A stretch of DNA of 64,000 bases, taken from assembly GCA_031655335.1 (NCBI GenBank), contig CP134226.1:1550001-1614000 (forward strand). Direction: 5' to 3'. The notes beneath the pieces were generated by a model, which worked only from the letters and a program-made list of their open reading frames with translations, was not told the DNA's origin and searched no databases. This document shows positions 35,201 to 45,197 of this stretch, one piece after another. Origin of the DNA: Thalassospiraceae bacterium LMO-SO8 (GTDB lineage: Bacteria > Pseudomonadota > Alphaproteobacteria > Rhodospirillales > Casp-alpha2). Position numbers and translations under genes: made by a program. The first letter of the stretch is position 1; each line of letters opens with the position of its first letter.

Positions 35201-37129
35201 ACGGACATCCAGAACGAGGACTTCACCGTGGTCGGCGTCGGCGACATGTCGGGCGACGTGTTCGGCAACGGCATGATGCTGTCCAAGCACATCAAATTGC
35301 AGGGTGCGTTCAACCACATGCACATCTTCGTCGACCCCAACCCGGACCCGGCCAAGAGCTTCGCCGAGCGCGTGCGCCTGTTCAACCTGGGGCGCTCGAG
35401 CTGGTCCGACTACGACGTCAAGACGATCTCCAAGGGCGGCGGCATTTACGAGCGCAGCGCCAAGGCCATCAAACTCTCGCCGGAGGCGCGCGCCTGTTTC
35501 GGCCTGACCAAGGACGCGGTGTCGCCCAACGAACTGATCCAGGCGATGTTGCGGGCCCCCGTCGATCTGCTGTGGTTCGGCGGCATCGGCACCTACATCA
35601 AGGCGCAGACGGAATCCAGCGCCGACGTGGGCGACCGCGCCAACGACGCCATCCGCATCAACGGCCAGGAGATTCAGGCCAAGGTCGTCGGCGAGGGCGC
35701 CAACCTGGGGGCGACGCAAAAGGGCCGCATCGAATACGCCATGAAGGGGGGGCGGCTGAACACGGATTCCATCGATAACTCGGCCGGCGTCGACTGTTCG
35801 GACCACGAGGTCAACATCAAGATCCTCTTGGGCGCCGTGATGGCCAAGGGTGGGCTGACCGAGCCCCAGCGCAACAAGCTGCTGGCCAAGATGACCGACG
35901 AGGTCGGAAGCCTGGTCCTGCGGCACAACTACAACCAGACCCAGGCGATCTCCTCGATCCAGGCCAAGGGGGCGCATACCCTGGACAACCAGATCCGCCT
36001 CATGCGCCTGTTGGAAAAGCGCGGGCTGTTGGAGCGCGCCGTCGAATTCCTGCCTGACGACGAACAGTTGTCTGAGCGCGCGGCCCAGCACAAGGGCCTG
36101 TTCCGCCCCGAACTCTCGGTGCTGATCGCCTATGCCAAGAACTGGCTCTATGACGAGCTGTTGAAAAGCGACCTGCCGGACGACCCCTTCCTGCTCGACG
36201 AGATCGTGCAGTATTTCCCCTCGGACCTGCGCCAGAAATACCTGCCGGAAATGAAGACCCACCGCCTGAAGCGCGAAATCATCGCCACCCGGGTCACCAA
36301 CTCCATGGTCAACCGGGTCGGCGATACCTTCGTCACCGAGTTCATGGAAAAGACCGGCCGCCAGCCGGCGGAAATCGCCCGCGCCTATACCATCGCCCGC
36401 GAGGTTCTGCGCGCGCGCCTGATCTGGGCCGAGATCGAGGCCCTCGACAACAAGGTGCCGACCCGCGCCCAGACCTCCATGCTGGCCGATCTCAACCGGC
36501 TTCTGGAATGGGTGACCCTGTGGTTCCTCAGAAACGGCAAGAAGGGGCTCGACATCGGCGCCCATGCCGGCGAATTCGCCGCCGGCATGGCGGACCTGGC
36601 CGACCATATCTCGGCCGTGGTGCCCAAGCATTACATCGAGGACATGAAAAACCGCGCCAAGCCCTATCTGGACGATGGCGTGCCGCCGGCACTGGCGCAC
36701 AAGGTCGCGCATCTGGTGAACCTGTATTCGGCGCCGGACATCGTCGGCCTCGCCAACCGGCGCAAGATGGACGTGCGCGAGGTCGCCAAGGTCTATTTCG
36801 CGCTGGGCACCCGGTTCCGCCTGGGCCGTCTGCGCGCCGCCGCCTCCAACCTGGAATCGGAGGACCACTGGCAGCAATTGGCCGTCGCCGCCCTGGTCGA
36901 GGAGGTCTACTCCCACCAACTGGCGCTGGCGTCCAACGCCCTCGACCATCTCGGCAAGGTCGGCAAGGACACGGACAAGGCGATCGCCGCCTGGGTCGTG
37001 CGCAATCAGGCCGCCGTCGACCAGACCGAGGTGCTGTTGAACGAGCTGTGGACGACCGAGGTCAACGACCTGTCCATGGTCGCCGTCGCCTCGCGGCAAC
37101 TGCGCGCCCTGGCGGACGCCCAGGCGTAG
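32264..37129 (+). CDS. gdhB: NAD-specific glutamate dehydrogenase, large GDH180 type
   Basis: A 1,621-aa enzyme converting glutamate to 2-oxoglutarate and ammonium with NAD, typical of the catabolic 180-kDa class. The N-terminal 700 residues hold the regulatory ACT-like domains ([34 protein letters not shown]). The catalytic core begins near residue 810 with [20 protein letters not shown], then [14 protein letters not shown] with catalytic lysines. Further on are [18 protein letters not shown] and the nucleotide-binding [11 protein letters not shown] long C-terminal helical domain follows. A GGGAGGGG ribosome binding site precedes the ATG. The antisense strand is open for 1,662 codons, an effect of codon bias only. 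Confidence 0.97.
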   Translation: [1621 protein letters not shown]

Positions 37130-37149
37130 AAGAAACGCCCGGGATTTAA

Positions 37150-37190
37150 GGGATAATCAGATCAAGACGTGTTTCTTGATCTTATATCCC
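37150..37190. promoter_or_regulatory. long dyad between gdhB and the SIS-domain gene
   Basis: AGATCAAGA (37159–37167) and TCTTGATCT (37174–37182) form a perfect 9-bp inverted repeat with a 6-base centre; GGGATA (37150–37155) and TATCCC (37185–37190) extend it. It lies 21 bases after the gdhB stop and about 60 bases before the next start. No T tract follows, so it could be a terminator without a tail, an mRNA 3' stabilising hairpin, or an operator for the SIS gene. Confidence 0.45.
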
Positions 37191-37248
37191 TGGCGCGTCG
37201 TGGCATTTTCGCCGTTGAAATTCCGCCCTTATTAGGGGACAGTCCCGC

Positions 37249-37869
37249 ATGACTTTCCCCGACGAAAAATTCACCGACATGGGCGCCTTCGCCGAGGCCT
37301 ATTTCCAGGCCTCCCAGGTTGCCCAGGCCTCCGTCGATCGCGTGGCGCTGGCCAAGGCCGGGGCCCTGCTGGCCGGCGCCTATGCGGCGCGCAAGACCAT
37401 CTATGTCTGCGGCAACGGCGGCTCGGCGGCGATCTCCAACCATCTGGTCTGCGACCATCTGAAATGCATCCAGACGGACACCGACCTGCGCCCCCGGGTT
37501 GTGTCCCTGGCGGCGACCATTGAGACCATCACCGCCATCGCCAACGACATTTCCTATGACGAAGTCTTCGTCTATCAGCTGCGCACCCTGGCCGATCCGG
37601 GCGACGTGCTGATCTCGGTCTCGTCGTCGGGCGATTCGGAAAACGTGGTGCGGGCCTGCGCATGGGCCAAGGACAACGACCTCGCGGTGATCGCCATGAC
37701 CGGCTTCGCGGGCGGGCGCACACAAGGGCTGGCGGACGTCAACTTGCATGTGACGGGCGACAACTACGGCGTCGTCGAGGACACCCATCAGGCGCTCATG
37801 CATATCCTGGCCCAGTTCATCCGCCAGGACCACATGACAGCCGACCTCATCAAAGACCGCAAGTTCTGA
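37249..37869 (+). CDS. SIS-domain protein (GmhA/DiaA-like)
   Basis: A 206-aa single SIS domain. IYVCGNGGSAAISNHLVCDHL and DVLISVSSSGDSENVVRACAWAKDNDL are the phosphosugar-binding loops, and VEDTHQALMHILAQFI is the C-terminal helix with the conserved histidine. Phosphoheptose isomerase GmhA has H-C-D-A-M-H-F-A-E-E after GGS, whereas here it reads A-A-I-S-N-H-L-V-C-D, so the catalytic glutamate is not conserved. The protein could isomerise another sugar phosphate for the polysaccharide locus or act as a DiaA-like regulator. An AGGGGA site precedes the ATG; a terminator follows. Confidence 0.85.
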   Translation: MTFPDEKFTDMGAFAEAYFQASQVAQASVDRVALAKAGALLAGAYAARKTIYVCGNGGSAAISNHLVCDHLKCIQTDTDLRPRVVSLAATIETITAIANDISYDEVFVYQLRTLADPGDVLISVSSSGDSENVVRACAWAKDNDLAVIAMTGFAGGRTQGLADVNLHVTGDNYGVVEDTHQALMHILAQFIRQDHMTADLIKDRKF

Positions 37870-37895
37870 CCCCAAGCCCTTGGGGCAAAAGAAAA

Positions 37896-37917
37896 GGGCC
37901 GCTTTCGCGGCCCTAAT
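37896..37917 (+). terminator. rho-independent terminator after the SIS-domain gene
   Basis: GGGCCGC (37896–37902), loop TTTC, GCGGCCC (37907–37913), followed by TAATTGTTTTG; an A-rich stretch precedes it. It lies 26 bases after the stop and could also serve the convergent purH, whose T tract would come from the preceding AAAAGAAAA run. Confidence 0.8.
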
Positions 37918-37988
37918 TGTTTTGCGCAAAACAACTTTCGCGGACCCATGGTCCGCTCTGGTTTTGCGACAGGCTGTCCCTGGATGGA

Positions 37989-39560
37989 TTAGTGGCGGAA
38001 GTGGCGCATGCCTGTGAACACCATGGCCAGGCCGCGTTCGTCGGCGGCGGCGATGACCTCGTCGTCGCGCACGCTGCCGCCGGGTTGGATGATCGCCGTG
38101 GCCCCCGCGTCCGCCGCCGCCATCAGGCCGTCGGCGAAGGGGAAGAAGGCGTCCGACGCAACGACGGAGCCAATCGCCCAGCTGTCGGCGTCGCCCGCCA
38201 CCCGGGCCGCGTCCTGGGCCTTCCAGGCGGCGATGCGCGATGAATTGACGCGGCTCATCTGCCCCGCACCGACGCCCACGGTCGCCCCGCCCTTGGCGTA
38301 GACGATGGCGTTGGACTTCACATGCTTGGCGACGGTGAAGGCGAAGGTCAGATCGGCCATCTCGGCGGTGGTCGGCGCGCGTTTGGTGACGACCTTGAGA
38401 TCGCCGACCAATCCCGCGTCGCGGCCTTGCAGCAGATAGCCGCCGGCCAGCGAGCGCACGGTCATGCCGGGGGCCTGCGGGTCCGGCAGGGCGCCGGTGA
38501 CCAGCACGCGCAGGTTCTTCTTGGCCGCCAGCACGGCCCGGGCAGCGTCGTCGATGGCCGGCGCGATGACGACCTCGGCGAACAGTTCGGCCACGGCCTC
38601 GGCGGTTTTGGCGTCGAGCGCGCGGTTGACGGCGATGATGCCGCCGAAGGCACTTTCCGTGTCGCAGGCGAGGGCCCGCTGATAGGCGGCGAACAGGTCG
38701 TCACCCAAGGCCACGCCGCAGGGGTTGGCGTGCTTGACGATGACGCAGGCGGGTTTGTCGGAAAATTCGGCGACCAGCTCGAACGCCGCGTCCGTGTCGT
38801 TCAGATTGTTGAAGCTGAGCTCCTTGCCTTGCAGCTGTTCCGCCGTGGCGATGCCGGGCCGGGCCGGGCCGCCGGCATAGAACGCCGCCGTCTGGTGCGG
38901 GTTCTCGCCATAGCGCAGAACCTGGCGCCGTTCCCCGGCGAAGGTCAGGCGGGTCGGGAAGGTGTCGCCCAGTTGGCCCGCGAACCAGCTGGAAATGGCC
39001 GCGTCATAGGCCGCCGTGCGGGCGTAGGCCGTGGCCGCGAGGTGCTTGCGGAAGCCGGGCGTGGTGGCGCCCGCGTTGGCGGTCATCTCGTCCATCAGCT
39101 TGCCGTAGTCGGCGGTGTCGACCACCACGGTGACGTCGCCGTGGTTCTTGGCGGCGGCGCGGATCAGGGCCGGGCCGCCGATGTCGATGTTTTCGATGCA
39201 GTCGTCGAATTCAGCACCCTTGGCCACCGTCGCCTCGAACGGATACAGGTTCACGACCAGAAGGTCGATGGGCTGGATGCCGTGATCGGCCATGGCCTTC
39301 TGGTGGTCCGCATTGGCGCGCACGGCCAGCAGGCCGCCGTGGATCATGGGTTGCAGGGTCTTGACCCGGCCGTCCATGATTTCGGGAAAGCCGGTGAAGT
39401 CGGACACCTCGATGACCGGCACGCCGGCGTCCTGCAACAATTTGGCGGAGCCGCCCGTGGACAGAATTTCGACTCCCTGGGCGGCCAGGAAGGCGCCCAG
39501 ATCGGCTAGGCCGGTTTTGTCGGAAACGGATATCAGGGCGCGGCGGATCGGCTCGGTCAT
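37989..39560 (-). CDS. purH: bifunctional AICAR formyltransferase / IMP cyclohydrolase
   Basis: A 523-aa enzyme for the last two steps of IMP synthesis. The IMP cyclohydrolase domain is at the N-terminus ([56 protein letters not shown], read as two motifs). The formyltransferase domain has [28 protein letters not shown] and [31 protein letters not shown] (motifs split) with the catalytic lysine and histidine. Length is normal. Its ATG overlaps the stop of the WbpM-type gene by 4 bases (ATGA at 39557–39560), which is an unusual link between purine synthesis and a polysaccharide locus. Confidence 0.97.
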   Translation of the reverse strand: MTEPIRRALISVSDKTGLADLGAFLAAQGVEILSTGGSAKLLQDAGVPVIEVSDFTGFPEIMDGRVKTLQPMIHGGLLAVRANADHQKAMADHGIQPIDLLVVNLYPFEATVAKGAEFDDCIENIDIGGPALIRAAAKNHGDVTVVVDTADYGKLMDEMTANAGATTPGFRKHLAATAYARTAAYDAAISSWFAGQLGDTFPTRLTFAGERRQVLRYGENPHQTAAFYAGGPARPGIATAEQLQGKELSFNNLNDTDAAFELVAEFSDKPACVIVKHANPCGVALGDDLFAAYQRALACDTESAFGGIIAVNRALDAKTAEAVAELFAEVVIAPAIDDAARAVLAAKKNLRVLVTGALPDPQAPGMTVRSLAGGYLLQGRDAGLVGDLKVVTKRAPTTAEMADLTFAFTVAKHVKSNAIVYAKGGATVGVGAGQMSRVNSSRIAAWKAQDAARVAGDADSWAIGSVVASDAFFPFADGLMAAADAGATAIIQPGGSVRDDEVIAAADERGLAMVFTGMRHFRH

Positions 39561-41614
39561 GCTTGTTCGGCCTTCTTTTCCTGGGGGGGAGGGGTGGCGA
39601 TGGTGCCGGTGAACTCGGGCACCAGGGCGGCGACGATCGCGGCGGCGGCGGCAAGGTCGCCCCGGCGGCAGGCGTCGGCGAGGCGGCGGAAGGCGGCCTC
39701 GACCTCGTCCAGGGTGACCAGGCGCGGGGTCGCCAGCAGCACACCCGGCTGCATCGTCGGCACCGGCGCCTCGTCGCCGTGAAAGATTTCCTCGTACAGT
39801 TTCTCGCCCGGGCGGATGCCGGTGAATTCGATCTTCACGTCCTGGTCGGGGATCAGCCCGGCCAGACGGATCATCTGGCGCGCCAGATCGACGATCTTCA
39901 CCGGCTTGCCCATGTCGAGCACGAAAATGCGGCCGTCGGCGTCGCTTTTGACACCCAGCGCCGAGGCGGACAGGACCAGTTCCACCGCCTCGCGGATGGT
40001 CATGAAGTAGCGCGTCATCTCGGGGTCGGTGACGGTCAGGGGGCCGCCCTCGGCCAGTTGTTTCTGGAACAGCGGCACGACCGACCCGGTGGAGCCCAGC
40101 ACGTTGCCGAACCGCACGGTGACGAAGCGGGTGCCGCGGCCCGAGGCCTTTTGGCGGCTTTCCACATCCATGGCCTGACAGACGATTTCCGCCAGCCGCT
40201 TGCTGGCGCCCATGACGCTGGTCGGGTTGACGGCCTTGTCCGTGGAAATCATGACCATGGCCTTCGCCCCGGCGTCGCGCGCGGCGCGGGCGACGCAGAA
40301 CGTGCCGATGGCGTTGGTGTCCAGGCCCTCGGCCATGTTGTCCTCGACCAGGGGCACGTGCTTGCGCGCCGCCGCGTGGAACACCAGTTCCGGGGCGACG
40401 TCGGCGAACACGCGGGCCATCTGGTCCGTATTGCGCACGTCGGCCATCACGGCGCGGCGCGGGATGGCGGGAAAGCTGCGCGCAAGCTCCATGTCGATCT
40501 CGTACAGCGCGAACTCAGACAGATCCAACAGCACGATGCCTTGTGGCGAAAACTGGCAGATCTGGCGCGCCAGTTCGGCCCCGATGGAGCCCCCGGCGCC
40601 GGTGATCAGGACCTCGCGGCCGCCGATCAGGGCGGCCATGGCGGCGCGGTCCAAAGGCGTCTGCGGCCGGCCCAAAAGGTCTTCGATGGCGACCGGGCGC
40701 AGGTCCAGCTTGTCGGTAATGCCGTCCTTGAAATCGGTCATCTTGGGCAGGCGGGCGAGGCTCAAACCCAGCCGGTCGGCTTCGGACAGCAGGTCACGCA
40801 CGACCGAGCCGTCCATGGACGGCCGGGTCAGCACGACCCGGCGCGGCTGGTCCGGCGTGCCGGCGAAGCGGGCCGTGGCGGCGGCCAGATCATGCACCGT
40901 GCCGACGACCTCGATCCCCCGGATGTATTGGCCGACGCGGCCCGGCCGCTCGGACAGCAGGCCGACGACCCGATATTCTGGATGATCCGTCGCGGCCAGC
41001 GCGCGGATGAACAACTCGGCCTCGTCGCCGGCGCCCGCCAGAAGCACGGGGATCCGCCCTTCGTTGGCGCCCTCGGACGGAACCGACGCGGCCCTGTCCT
41101 TGAGGATGCGGTGGACGAAGCGGGGACCGCCCAGCATGCCGATCAGCAAAATCCATTGGATGGCGAACACCGAGCGGGGAAAATCTTCCAGCCGAACCCA
41201 GATGAACATGGCGAGCAGGAAGATCAGAACCGCGAGGCTGACCGCCTTGGTGATCGTCAACAGGTCGTTGATGGAGGCATAGCGCCAGACCCCGCGGTAG
41301 AGGCCCGCGACATAGAAAACAACGGCCGCCGCAAGGGTGAAGAAGCCACCGGCGATCATCATCACGTCCACCGGCAATGTCCAGACGGCGTCGCCCAGAC
41401 GCAGGTAAAGGGCGAGCGGAAAGGACAGTCCGGCCATGAAGATGTCATGGCCGTAGACGATCCACCCTCTCGGCGGAATGCGGCGGTTGGGCAATTTGAA
41501 CAAGGCTAAATCCGTTGCCTGTGGTGATGCCGGCGCCGGGCGCGGTCCGGCATGACGTCTTTCGCCCCTGCTTTTACCATCACTGCCCGGAACCTCAAGG
41601 GTTCGCGGCACCAC
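39557..41614 (-). CDS. WbpM/FlaA1-type UDP-sugar 4,6-dehydratase, membrane-bound
   Basis: A 685-aa protein. Four membrane segments in the first 150 residues and a CoA-binding-like domain precede a short-chain dehydratase domain with [17 protein letters not shown] near residue 340. The catalytic region reads [23 protein letters not shown], giving a Ser-Met-Lys set as in WbpM rather than Thr-Met-Lys or Tyr-based. The product expected for this class is UDP-4-keto-6-deoxy-GlcNAc, the precursor of QuiNAc or FucNAc. The start is uncertain: a GTG at 41614 overlaps the WecA-like gene by 20 bases, and homology begins near residue 35. The stop overlaps purH. Confidence 0.92.
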   Translation of the reverse strand: MVPRTLEVPGSDGKSRGERRHAGPRPAPASPQATDLALFKLPNRRIPPRGWIVYGHDIFMAGLSFPLALYLRLGDAVWTLPVDVMMIAGGFFTLAAAVVFYVAGLYRGVWRYASINDLLTITKAVSLAVLIFLLAMFIWVRLEDFPRSVFAIQWILLIGMLGGPRFVHRILKDRAASVPSEGANEGRIPVLLAGAGDEAELFIRALAATDHPEYRVVGLLSERPGRVGQYIRGIEVVGTVHDLAAATARFAGTPDQPRRVVLTRPSMDGSVVRDLLSEADRLGLSLARLPKMTDFKDGITDKLDLRPVAIEDLLGRPQTPLDRAAMAALIGGREVLITGAGGSIGAELARQICQFSPQGIVLLDLSEFALYEIDMELARSFPAIPRRAVMADVRNTDQMARVFADVAPELVFHAAARKHVPLVEDNMAEGLDTNAIGTFCVARAARDAGAKAMVMISTDKAVNPTSVMGASKRLAEIVCQAMDVESRQKASGRGTRFVTVRFGNVLGSTGSVVPLFQKQLAEGGPLTVTDPEMTRYFMTIREAVELVLSASALGVKSDADGRIFVLDMGKPVKIVDLARQMIRLAGLIPDQDVKIEFTGIRPGEKLYEEIFHGDEAPVPTMQPGVLLATPRLVTLDEVEAAFRRLADACRRGDLAAAAAIVAALVPEFTGTIATPPPQEKKAEQA

Positions 41615-42587
41615 CCGGATATCGGAACAGGGCCAGCAGGCCGCCCGTCGCCCCCGCGGCGAGGGCCAGGGCGGGCCACGGGCCGGCCCAGGAAACCAGG
41701 GCCGCCGCCGCGATCAGCAGGGCGTTGAGGCCTAAAATCAGCAACGACACCCGGGCATGGCTGCGCCCGCCCTTGGTGGCCTGCTGGTAGAAATGGTCGC
41801 GATGGGCCCGCCAGGGCGCCTCGCCCCGCAAGATTCGCCGCGCCAGGGTCAACGTCGCGTCGGCCAGATAATAGGCCGGCAGGATGACCGCCGCCGCCCA
41901 GGCGCCGGCGGCGGCCATTTCCAACAACAGCCAGCCGATGAGAAAGCCGAGCGGCACGCTGCCGACATCGCCCATGAAAACCTTGGCCGGATGCCAGTTC
42001 CAGATCAGAAATGCCCCGGCGGCGGCGGCCAGGCAAAGCCCGAAGGGCGCGAGGGCGGTCGCGGCACCGCCCAGGGCGGTGACCGCAACGACGCCGAGCC
42101 CGATCCCCAGGCATTCGACGCCGGTGATGCCGTCGATGCCGTCCATGAAATTGAACAGATTGATGAACCAGACCCAGCCCAGGCCGACGCCGATCAGCGC
42201 CACGGGTCCCGGAACGGCGTCCGGCAGCCAGCCTGCCAGGGCGGGGTTCAGGGACAGGACCCAGGCGACGGCGGCGACATGGCCGGCGAACCGCAGCCCC
42301 GTCGGCACGCGGCGGAAATCGTCGACCAGGGAAATCGCGGCCAGGCCCAGGCCCGCCAGGGCAAGGGGAAACAGCGCAGCACCGCCCAGCCACAGCCAGG
42401 CCGGGACCAGGGCGGCCACGATCAACAGGCCGCCGCCCACGGGGGTCGGCCGGTGATGGCTGCTGCGTTCGTTGGGATGGTCGAGCAGCTGAAACCGGCG
42501 CAGCAGGGAGATCAGCGGCCCCGTGCCCAAGGCGACGCCGCCGAACACCAGGGCGGCCGTCAAAAGTGTGTCGGTTGTCCAGGTCAT
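41595..42587 (-). CDS. undecaprenyl-phosphate sugar-1-phosphate transferase, WecA/WbpL family
   Basis: A 330-aa membrane enzyme with about ten membrane segments that starts repeat-unit synthesis by moving a sugar-1-phosphate to undecaprenyl phosphate. Family motifs are LLDHPNERSSHHRPTPVGGG near the start, ISLVDDFRRVP with the Asp pair, NLFNFMDGIDG, HPAKVFMGDVGSVPLGF and the HRDHFYQ histidine loop. The ATG at 42587 was chosen because the frame upstream (to 43310) is an antisense-like extension through the next gene. Its position beside a WbpM-type gene copies the wbpL–wbpM end of Pseudomonas O-antigen loci. Confidence 0.92.
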   Translation of the reverse strand: MTWTTDTLLTAALVFGGVALGTGPLISLLRRFQLLDHPNERSSHHRPTPVGGGLLIVAALVPAWLWLGGAALFPLALAGLGLAAISLVDDFRRVPTGLRFAGHVAAVAWVLSLNPALAGWLPDAVPGPVALIGVGLGWVWFINLFNFMDGIDGITGVECLGIGLGVVAVTALGGAATALAPFGLCLAAAAGAFLIWNWHPAKVFMGDVGSVPLGFLIGWLLLEMAAAGAWAAAVILPAYYLADATLTLARRILRGEAPWRAHRDHFYQQATKGGRSHARVSLLILGLNALLIAAAALVSWAGPWPALALAAGATGGLLALFRYPGGAANP

Positions 42588-42595
42588 GGCGGGCC

Positions 42596-43768
42596 TTATG
42601 CTCCCGTGTCGTTCATGAGACGCCGGTAAAGCGTCCGCACCGCATCGGCGATCCGCTCCTGCGACAGCCGCGCCTCGACATCCGCCCGCGCCGCCGCCCC
42701 GAAGGCGCGGCGCAGGGCGCCGTCGGCGGCCAGGCGGTCGATGGCGTCGGCCAGGGCGGCCGGGTCCCGGGGCGGCACCAGCAGGCCGTTTTCGCCGTCG
42801 CGGACCAGGGCGCGGCAGCCCGGCACGTCGGCCGCGACCAGGGGGCGGGCGCAGGCGGCGGCTTCCAGCAGGCTTTTCGGCAGGCCTTCGCGGTAGGACG
42901 GCAGCACGGCGATATGGGCCGAGGCCCAGACGGCGGCGATGTCGTCCCGCTCGCCGGTCCACTCGACCAGACCTTCCGCCACCCAAGCGTCGATTTGTTC
43001 CCGGGTCACGGTCGTCGGGTTGCCGGGGTCGGGGGCGCCGATCAGGACCATGCGGATGTCGCGTCCGCGATCCTTCAATATCCTGGCGGCCTGGACGAAG
43101 TCCTCGACCCCCTTGGTTTTCAGCAGCCGGCCCACCAGGACGGCGCGCAGGGGCGTTGATCGGGGTTCGGGCGTCACCGGAAACTGGGCCAGGTCGACCC
43201 CGGAACCCGGAATAAGGTGCATATGGCCGTCCCGGCCGATGCCCCGCGCCGTCAGGAAATCGCGGTCGTCCGCGTTCTGCACCAGCATGTGAACCTGTGT
43301 GTGCCCGCACAGGCGGCGAAGCATTGCCATCAGCACCCCGCCCAGGACGCGGCTTTTCAAGGACCGCCCGCCGTCGCCGTCGGTGAACAGGATGCCGAGC
43401 CCGGTAAAGGCATTGAGGACAGCGGCTCCCCGGGCGGCGATGCGGGCCGCCAAGGTGCCGTACAGGATCGGCTTGGCGGCGACGTTGTGAATCAGGTGGG
43501 GGCGGAAGCGGCGCAAGGTGCAGATCAGCGCGGCGAGGTAGCGCAGATCGCCGATGGGCGACAGGCCGGCGCGCTCGACCGGCGTGTGGAACACCGTGAT
43601 CCCGAGGGCGCGGATGGCGTCCGCATGGCCGGAAACCCGCGTCGCCACGGCGACCTCGAAACCCATGTCCATCGCGGCCCGCGCCATGGGCAGGCGGTGG
43701 CGCAGAAACGCCCAGTCCTCGGTCACGATGAACAGCAGCCGCGGGCGCTGGGGCCGCATGTCCGGCAT
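42596..43768 (-). CDS. GT4-family glycosyltransferase
   Basis: A 390-aa GT-B enzyme. It starts with RPRLLFIVTEDWAFLRHRLPMARAAMDMGF, split here as LLFIVTEDWAFLRHR and LPMARAAMDMGF, a beginning seen in WbpX/PglA-like transferases. Further motifs are IHNVAAKPILYGTLAARIA, ADDRDFL, LIPGSGVDLAQF, AVLVGRLLKTKGVEDFV and the donor-binding VLPSYREGLPKSLLEAAACARPLVA with E-x7-E. It begins 26 bases after the nucleotide-sugar dehydrogenase stop and ends 8 bases before the WecA-like start. The sugar donor cannot be told. Confidence 0.92.
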   Translation of the reverse strand: MPDMRPQRPRLLFIVTEDWAFLRHRLPMARAAMDMGFEVAVATRVSGHADAIRALGITVFHTPVERAGLSPIGDLRYLAALICTLRRFRPHLIHNVAAKPILYGTLAARIAARGAAVLNAFTGLGILFTDGDGGRSLKSRVLGGVLMAMLRRLCGHTQVHMLVQNADDRDFLTARGIGRDGHMHLIPGSGVDLAQFPVTPEPRSTPLRAVLVGRLLKTKGVEDFVQAARILKDRGRDIRMVLIGAPDPGNPTTVTREQIDAWVAEGLVEWTGERDDIAAVWASAHIAVLPSYREGLPKSLLEAAACARPLVAADVPGCRALVRDGENGLLVPPRDPAALADAIDRLAADGALRRAFGAAARADVEARLSQERIADAVRTLYRRLMNDTGA

Positions 43769-43793
43769 GGCGATCAGCCGGCCCCGCCCGCCG

Positions 43794-45080
<1,287 letters not shown>

Positions 45081-45197
45081 ATCTTGGCTCTTAGCCTAAT
45101 CCGGGCGGTTATAACAACTAGGTTCCGCATTGCGCGGCTAGCGCATAAGATCGCCGCGCACCGCCGACCGCCCACCACGAACGACCGGACCTTGAAT

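Noticed and set aside
32111-37099. 1,662-codon open frame antisense to gdhB
   Set aside because: No family motifs, composition rich in Gly, Val, His and Asp as expected from the complement of a GC-rich gene; the sense frame is a certain glutamate dehydrogenase.
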